From Branchiostoma floridae (Eukaryota; Chordata; Leptocardii; Amphioxiformes; Branchiostomatidae): a stretch of DNA of 64,000 nt. The stretch covers positions 1,807,391 through 1,871,390 of the forward strand of contig NC_049995.1 of assembly GCF_000003815.2 (NCBI RefSeq), in the 5' to 3' direction. A program made the position numbers and the translations under genes. The notes under the pieces were generated by a model, which was given only the letters and a program-made list of their open reading frames with translations, was not told where the DNA came from and did not search any database. This document shows, piece by piece, positions 12,901 to 27,900 of this stretch. Position 1 is the stretch's first letter, and each line of letters begins with the position of its first letter.

Positions 12901-15900
12901 GTGTTGTAGGCTCTCAGGGCCGGTTGATTGGGTGACATTCTGACGAGGTGCCCGAACCACTTTATCTGTTGTCGAGCGATGTAGTGGTTGATGTTGGTGG
13001 CACCAACCATTCCCCTTATCACCTCATTCCTGATCTTATCCCTTCTGGTCTTCCCTACTGTTCTTCTTAGGCACCTCATCTCACAAGTCACAAGTTTCCT
13101 TTGTTGTGCTTTGTTAAGAGTACAGGTCTGGCACTGGTAGGTCAGGGTGGGTGAAGATGGTGTTGATCAGGCTGGCTTTGGTGTCCATGGGTATGTTTGG
13201 ATGTCTGAGAAGGGGGGCTAGTTAATAATACACATGTAGCAGTTATTAATTATTCAAAATTTTGAATTAAGTTAGTAGCAGATCAGTAGTTGACTCGGGG
13301 CAGTAGGAATATTAGTAACAGATCAGTAGTAGATCAGCAGCTGTGAGTTGTGGTGAGTTCCTCTCTCTTATCCCTAGTCTCATCCGTGAGAAAAGTTTCA
13401 GACCGAGCAGTCGCTATGGTCATTAGGTGCAACCAAAAGGTTATCGTACTGTCATAGAATTGTTGCCATCAAGATTCGCCTCAGTGTTCGAGTTCCCAAA
13501 ATTCTTCCTCGTAAAAAACTGTGTTGGCGAGCCGTAAGGGATGACCCTGAACTCAATAGACTCTACGATCTCCCACTCATTTTCTCGGCTCCAGAAAATC
13601 AGAGAACATATTCTAAATTTGTCAGAATATGCCTTTGTCAAGGCGGCAAAGAGAAGCTGCCAAGGAAACTTCCTTGCGAGCCACAGCCAGTTTTCTGCCC
13701 TGAGGTGACGGTTGATCGACGGTCCACCCTCTGCTCTGCCACAAAGAACCTCCAAGCAGCCTAGACTCAGCTCAAGCAGTCATACGACAAGTGGGAGGAC
13801 AACTGTGTGCTGAATACACTCCTAGCTTTTGAATCAGGTTCTACCGTAGATCACGTGAAGGCTTGGAAGTTGGTACACGAGAGGTCAGGCATCACATTTT
13901 ACAAGACTCGAGGCCTGAAAAAAACTTTTTTCCAAGCTTCTCGTGCCAGACACACCCCAGGCTGGAGTTGGTCCAGACATCACACCAGTGTTCGACACAA
14001 ACCACAGCATCAACTGCAGCCCCTTCTCCCAGGAGGAAGTAGACACAGCACTCAGCCAGATACGATCAGGAAAGGTCCCTGGGACGGATGTTTTACCTGT
14101 CGAACTGTGGAAGCTTCCAAAGATCAGTGAGCATCTCACCTTCTTCTGCAAACAAACACTGTCTGGTCACAGACCCGCCGAGTGGGGCCTCTCAGGTATA
14201 GTCCCCATCCCAAAGAAGGGAAATCTCACTCTCCCTGACAACGACAGGGGCATCTCCTTGACACAAGTGGCCGCCAAGGTGTACAGTCGTCTCCTACTGA
14301 TTGAGACCAGTTATAGACAAGATCCTGCGCCCAAACCAGAATGGCTTTTGCCCTTCTCGGTCCACTTCAGCACAGATTCTGGCTTTTTGCCGAATTGTAG
14401 AAGAAGTCCGGAACCATCAAAAGGAAGCAGTCCTTATTCCTATTGATTTTAAGAAGGCATTTGATTTTATCAACTGTGACACCATGCTCAAGATCCTGCT
14501 GGTGTACGGCGTGCCTCCCCCGTTAGTCAGTGCCATCAGGGTCATGTACACTAACACCAAGGCTACCGTTCTGACACCAGAAGGAGAAACGGATACTTTT
14601 GACATCAACACATTCATACTACAGGGAGGCCCCCTAGCACCTTTTTTGTTCATATTCGCATTAGACTATGCCTTCAGGTCGAGTGATGGGATCACATTAA
14701 GCAGTCAGGTTGAGTGATGGGATCACATTAAAGAGAAGACAGAGTTCTCGCCATCCAGCCGTGGTTCTACCAGACCTGGACTTTGCCGATGATATTTATC
14801 TCCTAGAGGACACTCAAAGCTGCCCAAGAGTTCTTGTACAGGGTAGAACAACATTGCCCACAAGTGCAGTGCCAAAAAGCATAAGGGGGCCCTAAATCTA
14901 AATCAGCAAGTCAAGAAAGTTCTAGGGCTGCTAAGCAAAGTTAAAAGTAATCTACCTCGTGAAGCCATGGAGATTGCCTACAACACCCTCGTACACAAAA
15001 AGCTAGAATATGCTTCCACACTACAAAAAATATTTGTCTTGTTTTGTCTTGGTTAGTAACAGTTTACTTAATTCGTGGACACATGTGCTTGCATGAAGAA
15101 ATTTCAAGAAGAAATAAGAATGAATAAGAAAAAAAGACAGAGATCATTCGAAGACCATTTTCTTGTAAATTCTTATAACAAGAGAAATGTCATTACTTTT
15201 CTTAAGCTAAGAAATAATTTCTCAAAAAGACTTTTTCCCCTTAGAATTTTCAAGAAATGTAAGTCAAATATTCTTGGTATTCTTGTATGAAGACTGAAAT
15301 TCTTGCCATATTTAAGAAAGTACAAGAATTTTTCACTACCCCCTCTTGATTTTCTTATAGTAAGAAAAAAACAAGAACATCAAGATATAAAAACAAGTAG
15401 TTACTGGAACAAAAGTCTTGAATGTTCTTGTTTTACATATTAAGAAACTTTGAGAAACTCTATTCTTGCTTTTTGGGGAATGGTCAAGAATAAACAAGAA
15501 TTTCGTTCTTACATTTCCTCAGGTATACTGCTCAGAAAAACAAGAACATTCAAGATAATTTAAGTACAAGATAAAGTGCAAGGAATTACTGGAATACTAA
15601 TCTTGAATGTTCTTGTCTTTGGTATCCAGAAACTTTGATAAACGCATCTTTTTTCGTAAGTGAAGAAAGTATTTCTCATATAACATTAGCCATGTTAGCG
15701 TTCACCGACAAGAGTGTTCTAGAAATCTGGAGGATTTGCATAATCTATCCTAATTCTAGGTAATTAAGAACTCAGGTACAAGAGTATGGTCCTTGACTTA
15801 CTTGACTGAATACTAATAACAAAACAGGAAATTACAGAACAAGCTTTGACTAGCAGAAGACTCTTGAATGTTCTTGATTGTTGTCTTTATTCAAAATATC

Positions 15901-18900
15901 TAATAAAAACTAGCACATATAGAAACTTTTCCATTGACCTTCTTGGCAGACACTGTTTATCATAATCCATGTGTCTATCAAGATGTAAAGAACAATGAGT
16001 TGGAACCAGCATAATTTTTGTCTATTTTCTCAATATCAGATCAGAGTTTAAGAAATTAATTCTATATTTTTCTGGTAATAAGACAACAGTTTTGCTAAGG
16101 ATCATGGGAAATTACTCCCATCATCCTTTGCTGCAAATTTGAAATTCTAAGACAGTTGCAGCTTGCATGCAAACTGCCTCTCCAGGTTTATTTGTCTGAT
16201 GTGCATTAGATCTTACAAATACAGGGCACAGATATGGTAGATTTCTTTAGGACAGTTTCCTGCATCGCCTGGGACCCTGTTTACAATGTGGCCTTGCATT
16301 TCTAAGCTCCAAAGTGCAACCAAAGCCGAAGTCAAGCTTGGAACATTATCTATTCAGGTACGTCAGCCATCTTGTTTTTCAAAGTATTTTAATTTCACAT
16401 TTCTTTGGTTGCATATGCATGATAAGGCGACCAGTAATTGCAGAATGTAGAAGTGAACACTTGCATGAATTCCTCCAAAACACTAAGACGTAAGTATGAT
16501 ATTTTTAAGGAAGGAAAAGTATAGAGATGTCGATGTCCAAAATCCTTATGGGGGAGGGGGGCATTTATTAGGGAATTGTTTGTTCATAAACTGCCTGTGT
16601 TCTAGGCGTGGAAACCATGGCCAGTTGGACCAAAGAGGATGCCCCCATCTCAACTTTGGAAAAGCTACAAGAACAAGTGACATGTATTATGATTATGATA
16701 CCATCACCAACAACATTACAGCAGTAATGGTGCTGTTTTAGAAGGACAGTAATTAAGTTATTAGTATGCTCAGTATCAGGAATATGGATTTTTATAAGCA
16801 AGCATCATATATAATCTAAATCTGTTGGTATCTGCAATAATGTTGCAATCTTTAAAATAATGGTTCATAGAAAAAAAGAATGCCCCAAAATCTGGTATGA
16901 AACTTATTGATGGAAATGAGTATGATTGGAAATATTTATATATGGAACTATATAAACAGCAACATTGACCAGTTCGTGATACAAGAACCTCAATCTTACT
17001 TTAAGAAATGGTTTCTATGTTTGTAGGTGTAAGAAATTCAGTCTTGAACTTAAAGATAGCAAGATGTTGCTAATACATAAACTTCAATATTAGCACAGCA
17101 AAGTAGTACCCTAGGTCGGCTAGGTGTACGAAATTTGGTCTTGGTGTATAAAAGTATATTAATCTCAGATGTAAGAGAATATCTTTAGGCAATAAGAAGT
17201 GTACTTTTGATTTAAGAAAGTTACTCTTTGTTGTAAGAACAATTAAGAAAATATTTCTAGCAATAAGAAGTGTGCTCTTGATGTAAGAAAGTTATTCTTG
17301 ATATAAGAAATTTAATCTTGGTATAAGAACACCAATCTTGAAAGTAAGAAAATATTTCTGGGAATAAGAAGTGTGCTCTTGCTGTAAGAAAGTTACTCTT
17401 GCCGTAAGAAATTTAGTCTTGGTATAAGAACACCAATCTTGAAAGTAAGAATAAATTACTAGCCAATAAGAATTGTTGTCTTGATGTAAGAAAGTTATTC
17501 TTGATATAAGAATTTTAATCTTGGTATAAGAACACAAATCTTGAAACTAAGAAAATATTTCTAGGGAATAAGAATTGTTGTCTTGATGTAAGAAAGTTAT
17601 TCTTGATATAAGAAATTTAATCTTGGTATAAGAACACCATCTTAAAAGTAAGAAAATATTTCTAGCCAATAAGAATTGTGCTCTTGATGTAAGAAAGTTA
17701 TTCTTATTATTAGAAATTTAATCTTGGTTTTAAGAATGCCAATCTTGAAAATGAGAAAATATTTCTAGGTAATACGAATTGTGCACTTGTAGTAAGAATG
17801 GTATTCTTGTTGTAAGAATAGCAGTCTTGGAAATAAGAAATGTATCTAGGCAATAAAGAATTTTACTCTTGATATGAGAAATTTATTCTTTTGTGTGAGA
17901 AAATCTTGGAAGTAAGAAAATATTTCTAGGCAATAAGAAGTGCGCTCTTGAGGTAAGAAATGTATTCTTGGTGTAAGAACACCAATTTTCAAAGTAAGAT
18001 TTTCAATTCTTGGTGTGAGAACACCAATCTTGAAAGTACTAAGAATTTCAAAATAATTCTAGGCATCAAGAATTGTGCTCTTGAAGTAAGAAAGACAGTC
18101 TTGCTGTAAGAGCACCAATCGTCAAAGTAAGAAATGTTTCTAGGCAAAAAGACTTTCTGATCTTCACGTGAGAAAAGGATTGTTGAACACAAGGCTTCAA
18201 ATGACAATATATTAGTAAAAGAATATAGGCACAAGAACATTTATAAAAAAATCTTACTGTAAGACTAACATTCTAGTTAAACTTTATGAGATACCTGTAA
18301 GAAATATAGTCTTGCTTCAAGAAAATTCAGTAAGTAAAAAATTGCTTAATTCGTGGACAAATCTGTTTTCTTATAGTCAGGAAAAAAATCTTATATGAAG
18401 ACAAAAATGTCTCTGTACAAGAAAAAACAAGAAAGAAAGAAAAGGCATTTTTGGTAGTGCATACTTTTAGGCAACATCTGCACCACTGCCAGCAAGTGTC
18501 TTAAAACAAGTTCAGTAGCACGCGGGATGCCTTGCCTCAGGTGCCATAGCGCACACACCATAATGCTAAAATACTGGATGAACTAGAGTGGGACAGCCAG
18601 GAGAGACTACAACTACTGATTATGTACAGATGTATAGATTATGTACAAACTGACATCAGGTTCTGTCCCTCCCTATTTCAAGCTGTTAATCCCCACCACT
18701 TGAGGAACAGTATAATGTACAACTAAATGTCCGCTTTTGGAACGCCACACATGTTCTTTTCTCCAGAACAAATATGTGTACACAAGAACTGACAGCTTTT
18801 CGGTATGCTGTCAGTCCATTATCACCAGAATTACCGTAGGCTTGGTGAACCGCAGTAATAACATTCTTGCTACTCGGCACCGTCTTGGCTGGTGTCAGCT

Positions 18901-21900
18901 TAACTCCACATTGGCCAAGTTTAACATCACCACTCGGAGATGCAACATCGGAAACAGTCGCACACTTCTTCTCCTTTACTGCCCTTTGTACACAGCGGCA
19001 CAACAGTCACTTGCCACAGCTGTGTATCGCCACGTGAGATGTCCCCTCTCCACCACTACTACTCAACGGGTCTCCGGGTCACGACAACTATACAGAAGTC
19101 TTTCCATCGCCTTTCAAACTTACATTTTGTCAACAAAACAGTTTAAGCTACTTCCAGTTGTTCCCTCTATCTTTTGATACCTGTGATATCACCTGTGGAC
19201 CTTCCAACATTTTTGTATATAAATAGCCTTTTTCTTCAGACCATCTTTGACCTCCAAAATTCTGACCTCGCTCCAAACATCACACTTCTGACATTGCTCC
19301 AAACTAGTTTGGCGTAGAACATGCAATTATAACGAAATTCTGATAACGCAACCCAAATAGATTGTAGACTGTTTTTTAATCAACTCGTTAGAACTATGTT
19401 GTAGAGTTACTGATAATGCCAGTGATGTGTAACCAGGGTTGGGCAAGTTTTCTCAAATTTATTAGTGTCCTATCGGGCAAGCACATAAAAAATTTACTTG
19501 CCCGAACCAACTTTTCACTTGCCCCAAATTCAAATGTCACTTTTATATGCATACTCATAGTTTTACATGTATTATTATCTGTTTTTCATGTTGACTGCTT
19601 GATGTCATGACTGTAAAAAGTAGCATGTATATCAAAATCTGACTCAACGGAAAAATCTTACTTGCCTGATCGGGCAAGTGGGGGAGGTATTGTTCTTGAC
19701 CGATAGGAACTTTCACTTGCCCAGGACAATTAATAGGAATTGTCCAACCCTGGTAACATTATATTACAATTCCTGTGTATTTATCTGTCTCTATAATTAT
19801 ACTTGTAGACTCTCCAATATCAGCAATGCTGTCTGAGAGTTGAATGTGTAATTATGTAAATTGTCAAATTTGCTGATAATAAACAATAAATTTTAAATCA
19901 ATGATGCAAAACCTATTCACCTCACCTTACCTCACTTCACTGCAGCTGCACCTTTTGTAAAATGTACTTACTATTGATTTGGCCTGTATGGTTTGAAAAG
20001 TAAATTTGATAGGAAGACAAATTGGTGTATTGGTGTGTCATGTATATTCAAAGATTCTATGTGATGTCACCTTACCTTGCCAATGCATTGCTTCAGAATG
20101 GTCCACACACTGAAGTCATCTTTGTCAAATGCAGGAGCTGGGAGGCAGTTCCTGGTGACAGATTTAGACAAGCAATCTCATCAGTATAAGGTTCCCTTCC
20201 TGGCTAAATTAACATTTGACCTTACCTTGTTTTGTCAGTTGTAATGAATTAAGAAATAACGACAGGAGTTGCATTTAACCTGGTCATGAAGGAATGTCAA
20301 AATTCATATGCTTTTTTGGACTACAATGGATATTAACAAAATGGATTTTTTTATCAGTTTTATTGTCATTTCTAGGAGAAAATACTAGCAGCACTTTGGT
20401 ACATTTTGTACATACATGTACAGCTGCAATGAAACTATGTTTTTTTCATAAACATTGATAAATGTAATATATACATCAACTTAGTAATGTAGTTTTTAAA
20501 AAAATCATATGATTGTTTATCTGAATTTAAACATGCAGTTAACACTATCACTGTGTGAAAACATAATCTTAATGGCAAAGAAAATAATAATAAGGCCTTT
20601 TTACCAAAAACAGGCTACTATGACTTAAAGGGGTTCTAAACTCAGAAGGGGGTGTTATTTTCTAGTTATCAATGAATCCACAATCAGCAATCTTTTTGCA
20701 ATTTCACTTGTGGTGAATTATGCAAGGTGTTAAACTTTGTAAATCTCACTAAATCCATGCAGACCCTACCCATGCACTTCCTATAATTCGTTATTATCAT
20801 TAGACACTTCCTTCATTGTGAATCTTTTCGGCATAAATGAGGGGCGATATATACACCAAGAAGGCCAATTGTTCATATTCAAGGCAACAAACAACAAGAA
20901 ACAAGACGAGTCTTTAACATCGCCATAGGCCAAGCTTACTTAATTGAATTAAGGAGTACTTTTGGAGTTTGTGAAATATTGAATGCTTTTTGATGTGCAC
21001 AAGACTGGATATTGTCACAATGTGTATTTCAAATGTGTTTTCAATTGCTGTCCTACCTATTCTACCTTTAGCGAGATATTGTGCCCAAAGTTTGCCATGC
21101 ACTAAACAGTTTTGGCACCGCCATTTGACATTGACATTATGGTGACTCACAGAGAGACTATTATTAATTTTAATACTTTCAACTTGTAATAAATGTGGCA
21201 GAAACAAATGGCCACACTACTGCAGACACGGCAAAGTTATTTCTATCACACTCACTCACAGCCCATTTCTATCTTTGAATTATAAGTGCAGAAATCCATA
21301 GGACCCAGAATGCCTGTTTTGTATTCCATGCTGATAGTTACTTTTTCAGTTTGTAGTATCATTACAGCCATTCTATTTCTGTCTGATAGAATTGTGTTCT
21401 CATAGATGGACCAACAGTTACTATGATGTTTGTACAATTAACAATAGTCAACAAATCAAACACAATCATGGTTCAAAAACCTTCCTACAATGACAAACCT
21501 GTAGGTTGTGGATGCACTGGCTGACATCTCTACAATCTGTGCAGCACTGTCTAGTTTTTGTTGTTCTTGTTTGCAAGTATGTCTGCATGTCCCATACTGT
21601 GGACTACTACTTGTAGGACTGTTGTCTTCCTCTAGGCTGACAAAGGACCTGGGCGACCCTGTAAAAAAACAAGAGTTTTTACTTTATTTTATTTAAGTAA
21701 CCTTATTACTGTAAATGCATTTAAGTTCGTGGGGATTTAATTTCGCGGTAGCAGGAAAAGGACTTTTCGCGGTGGATTTAAGTTCGCGGTAACACCACAG
21801 ACTGCAGTCTAATACCGTAATAGAAAAATGTTGGCGGTGGTTTTAAGTCTGCGGTGAAGTGGTCACCGCGAAAACCGCGAACATTAATCCACAGCGAACA

Positions 21901-24900
21901 TTTCTGCATTTACAGTGTGTTCAATGTTAAAGGGGCATTCCACTCCAGAAGGGAGTCTTGTTTTCCAATAGATAATGTGTCAATGAATATATAACCAGCT
22001 GAATTTTGTGGAATTCACCTTGGGATTAATTACGTGATGTGTGTTTTATAAAACAATAATGACACTCACTAAACCCATGCAGACCCTACCCATGCATTCC
22101 CTATACACATAGACACTTTGTTTATCATACATATTTTTGGAATAAATGAGGTACGCTAAGCACACTGAGAAGGCAAATTGCTCATAAGATAGCAAAGAAT
22201 ACAAGAACAAGACGAGATTTCTTAGCGAACCTGAAATTCGTTTTGAAACCTTACCTAAAAGTTTTGCATCGTATTCAGCCATAGGATTAAATCAATTAGA
22301 GGGTACTTGGGGAGTTTAGTAGAAGACTGAATGCTTTTGAGGAATGTGAAGCAACTGGGTACTTTATCGTATAATGTGAAGTAGTATGCAGTTATCACAT
22401 CCTAAAATTAATATCTATCGGAAAATAACACTCCCGTGTGCACCATGGAATGGAATGCCCCTTTAACAAGACTCACGACCGACTTTAAGTCAATTTTTCC
22501 ATCATGATGATGATCAGTCCTCTCTGAAAACGCCTTATGTGAGGTTGACATATAATTCCAATATGTGTCGTTTCTGGTCTGTGTGTCTGCATGTGTTTAT
22601 AGGTATCTGTGGTTGAAGCATAACTTTACCTCTTGTGATGGCTTACGATGATATTTGATAGATGCAATGGGTATTTGGGTAAAGGTACATGTAAGCAAGG
22701 CTGAGTTTAACCTCCTTGGTGTAAGAAAGACAAAGACGAAGTCAATTTTTTTAACCCCTGGTGTGTCAAATCTTCAAATTTGGCATTGTGTGGCGCCATT
22801 GGTAAGGTGTTTGCCACAGACACCATAGGTAACGGGTTCGAAAGTGCCGATTTGTTCCCATGTTGTGCTCTTGGGAAAGGTACTTAACACGACTTTCCTC
22901 ACTTCACTCAGGGGAAAATGAGTACCTAGCTTCGATTAGGGCCGTCCCTCGGATAGAACGTTAAATGGAGGTCCCGTGTTTGAGGAGAGCCACACCTCTC
23001 AAAAGGAGAGTAGTTTGGTGGCTTTTTCTCTCTTAATCATAGAAGGGGCAGTTTGAAATAACTTTGGGCCAAATGGTCTGAAATTTGGCTCAAAAGTAGA
23101 GTGGGTGCTTTTTAAATTTTAATTACTTTTTTTTCATGTTAAGCCATACCAAAATAATTTGTTGCTTCTCTGACTTTTTTTCACATTAAAAAAGATTAGA
23201 ATAAAAAATTTTTTGCAGAAAGTCTGGGTGAAGAGAGGGGATTACATATTAATATTATATGACAATGTTATCAATAAAAGTTTTCAGCTTTTCATGGCAC
23301 AATTTTTGGTAGGTGTCACAAAAAGGAAGGTCAAGTTGGAAAATGATGTACCTGGCATTCTCCTACTGGTCCCCTGTGAGCTTTGCACGTAAGTGCGTTT
23401 GGCTGTAAACAACATAACTCTTACTAGATGTAATTGTTGGTGGATATTAATGATCTTTGGTAGAATACATGTACGTTAAGGACCTCTAGAATAAGACAGG
23501 ACCATCATAAGATCCACAATTTATAAGGCCTCAAAAACAGACATTCTTTATAATAACCCTTGTTTACTTGGCGAAGGTATGCGTTCCTGGAACTCTAGTT
23601 ATTTCTGGGTGAGGCTAAGGACTTATTGATCACCCCTCGTAGCTGGCCTATGACTACTGTATACAATACATTTTTTTTTAGAAACTTCCTTCTGATCTCA
23701 GAGCTGTCACAGAACATTTTTCGAGGGTTGTCAACAAACTCTTGGCTACTGTCCATTTGTCAAGCTGTCCCAGCTGTTGGTCATTTGCCAACAATACTAC
23801 TAAGAGTCTATGTATACAGTGATCTTCACAACTGTCACAACAAGATATTCCAATCAATGTTTAACTAAGGTATGCTGCTCAATATCTTCTTCGTGTAATT
23901 TTCTTTCTGGTGTTCAATGGAAATGTGACAATGACACAAATACAACTTACAGCTTTTAGTTTTATGGCTTAAACATAGAACATGATTAATGATTCAAAAG
24001 GTGAATTTCAACATGCCTCTCATGGCAGATACATGTATGTCATATCCTGCGGCTATGGGTTTCATCAACATAATCCGTTTACATTCCAAACTAACAGAAT
24101 ATCATGATAATATTGAAAGAACAGTGAATGGTAATGAATATGTACAACCTCTCTCTGATTCATCATCTTTGTCATGTCCAAGGCCCCAAGAGACCAGCTT
24201 TCCAACAAAAGATACTGCATAGTCCATGTCTACATGTGGACGTGCATATGGAACCTCCCAACACTCTCATACATGTACGTGTACATGTACACAGCCATTG
24301 ACTCTATGACCTCAATGTGACTGTTTACCCTAGCTAGGACTATACCATTGAGAACATGGGGAGGAAAATGTCACTGACCTGTACGGCATTCCAATACCCA
24401 GTATGATCTACAAATGGTGGTCAATTGGGCTGACATACATGTACGAGTTATACATGTATATCATTTGTAACAAAAAACTATAAGAACTAGGAAATTAAGT
24501 GGACTTCATCCAACATTCACATCAGACAGGTTCAACATGTTGGGGGAAAACACTTAAGAAACCAGAAATTTTTCAGATAAATAAAGTCAAACTTTAGGAA
24601 TTCCAAAGTTTCCTTCCAAGCTATATCCTACATTTTGAGAGCAAAAAACAAAACTATAGTATGTAGTTTACTAGAAATAATGGGGGGGGGGGGATACAAT
24701 ACTTAATACTTGGGCCGCGAAAATGTTCAAAACATGTGTTCTGGACCGTTTGATAACTTTCTGTATCACACGGGTTCTAAGTTGTATCACACAGGCTTCC
24801 TTCGAGTAAATCAAACTATTTCGAATGGGCCGAATACGGCACGGTTGAAAATTCGAATACCGGATTCGGACGTTAGAATTGCTGTTGTTAAAATCTTCTG

Positions 24901-27900
24901 TTCGAGGACACAACATTTTCTCAACTTCTGGTGCATTCCGCATCGAAATATGTGTTTTCTCAGGTGCTCTACTGCCGTAAGGTTGTCCAGAGTTACCCCC
25001 AGCAAAGATCTCATTTAAATATGATAATAAGCTACTGTAATATTGTAATGAACCCAGTGCAGCCTTGGCCCTTGTTGATATGCAGGAGTTTGGCTGATAA
25101 TTGCCAGGCCTTCCCCGCCCTCTGTCCCGCCTCTGTTATGAATTTGAATTGCGCGCTAATTTCTTCCTGGTGAGATAATTGGCGTACCCCGTCATATGCC
25201 AACAGTCAAACTAGATAATAGGTATATTGTATTCAAATGACTTCAAAAGTTACTTTCCTTTGAAATTTTCTAGGAGTACCAAAACATGTAACATCGACTA
25301 TCATAATTCCACCAGGTGCCATAATACGGCCACCTCAAAAAAATGTTAGTACAGAGGTCTTCCCAAGATTGTCTTGAATACCGACTGTTAAATATTTAGG
25401 CGTTGAAGACAATCTTGAGAAGGCCTTTATAACAACGTTATTTTGAGGTGGCGGTATAATGGCACCTGGTGGAATTATGCGAATGTATGTTAGGGCTGTA
25501 AGCTGAGAGAACAAAATATATACTAGTATATACATGTACTATGTGATATTCAAGACATCAATTACTGAGTCAAAATCTTTTAGAAAATTGAGTTTGATTA
25601 CCTGCACACAAACGATTTGCATTTGAAGCACTATGATAATACACATCCATATAACAAAGCAGGGAGGTTTAAAAAATTCTTGAACAAAGCATGTTCCCTG
25701 TAAAACGTTTGCCACTTGTGTAGACAACACAAGATTGTGATTATTCACCCCCCACCACACTCTCTGACTTATACGAGTTTGTGTTTTCTTTCGTTTTGGT
25801 TGAACCATTGACGATCCAAAAATTATTTGGATGAGGTTAAGTATGAGATTAATATGATTTGAAACAAGTGTAGATATTAGAGGGGCGAGTAGGAACAGAA
25901 CAAAACAAAACAACATACCGACACCCGGAATGGAACCCGGGGCGGCAGATTACATGTCCAACATGCAAACCACAACACCAAAAGCTATACAGTTCATGTG
26001 GTCAGTTTGACCACTCTTGAACCCCATACTTCCCCCTTTCTTTTCAAGATTGGTCCTCGAATCTCTGAGATCGATATTCCTGTGTAAACTTACACTAGAC
26101 TCAAACCTCACAGTGTGACACATCTGCTAGCCTGTTACTCACTGTGTGACGCATTCAGCTTGTTACGTGTACAAGGTTGGCGTGGGAATCAATGTAGAAA
26201 TTCGAGGGGCGAGTAGGAACAGAAAGAAACAACATGCCGACTACTAGTACTACATTCGGACACCGGGAATTGAACCCGGGCGGCAGATTACAAATCCAAC
26301 GTGCTAATCACAACACCAAAAGCTCAGAGCTGTTGGCGTGATCAGTTTGGCAGCGCTTGAACCCCATTGTTACACGAGTTTTGACTCAATGTCTTTGAAG
26401 TCAAAGTCAAACAACCAGTCAACTACTAGTATGCTGACCCCTTCTACAGTGTGCACTGGCTTGGGTTCTTTGTTTGCCGGTAGCAAGGAGGTATAATCTC
26501 CTTGGAAAATGTTGCTTCCGATGCATTTTTTTTCTGAAATGCTTATGCCTTATCTATGCAAATTCACCTAAATATGGACCTGTATAAACCTTCCATTAAA
26601 TCATGATCATTTTGTGTGCGTGTGTGTTTATTAGTAAAAACCTTTTGGTCAAGATCTCACTGAAAACAAGAAAGCTAAAGCTGACCTTGTTGTAGTATAA
26701 ACAACTTAGACACACTGCATAACAAAAGACTACAAAACAAAAGACTTGTAATCATTAGACCTTTTGTTCTGTAAAGTGCAAATTACAGATAATTACATCT
26801 CACAGAGGTGCGAAGGACATTATTCATTAGCCCCTTGGCTTGAATGACAGCAAGATTTTCTCTTGAAGGGAAATATTTGTAATCTAAACTTTAAAACGTT
26901 CTGAGGACCCATAGCAGTCTCTAAGAAAGATTAGATTTGAAGTAGAATGATTTGTAATGACCTGTACTACACAAAGCTGTGTTACACATTTTACTTATCA
27001 TAAGCTGTCTTATGCTATAAGGCAAGAAAGACAGGGACATCCCAAAACTATGACACTGGAAAAGAAAAAAAAAACATATTTTTACTAAAACAGGAATCAT
27101 ATTTTTAATGTTGCTAAACAGTTTCCAAACGGGAGTAGATCAAAGTATGTACCCTCAAAAAATCATACGTTTCTAATGCTGGGAATGGGTCCTCGGATTG
27201 CCTTTTTTGTGAAAAAAATATACATTATATTGTATATGAAATTATAAAAATATATAATAATTACCATTATAAAATTATCATTTTTACAACTATAATGCTC
27301 TGTTTTACCTCTCTGCCGAGTTTGAACCGTTTGTTACCATCTATGGCTTAGTTATGGCAGTTTTCAGACAAGGTCTTGAAAATCACTGTACAGACCCTTT
27401 GGGCAACCTTACGGCTGCTGAGTGGGTATGGCATAAATAAAATACAACACTGTGTATTTTGGCCGTCGGCGATCTTTCCCGCAGTCGGGCTTGTACCTTG
27501 GGTTATACAGAATACACCGTGTATTCTATATATATCTTTAATTATTAATATTGCACGTTTTATTTTCATGGGGTGGGAGGGACAAGGAGGCTTAAGATTT
27601 TTGCAAATAACATTATACACATGCTGCTTATTATATGATTATATATATGAGTGTCATTGTCAAACAAATAAATTTGGCTTCTTATCATTTCTTGATAATG
27701 GTCAAAATGTGAGGTTGTACGGATTTAACTAGTACATGCATAGTCAGTTGATGAAAAACTTAAGTGACACGAATATAAAAATAATAGAATCTATGTCCCT
27801 GGGAATTTACTTCAAAACAGTTACTATTAGACTGTCCAGAAAAATCTACATTAAAATGCACTTCATCCTCTACTGTATTGGAGGCTCCAAACTGACCTTT

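Noticed and set aside
17130-18150. CRISPR-like array
   Set aside because: The units are degenerate 104-bp tandems of a 21-bp motif without unique spacers, inside a transposon-like element in an intron-bearing animal gene.
18686-19177. Open frames on both strands after the split LINE
   Set aside because: They lie in a decayed LINE C-terminal region and show no independent domain.
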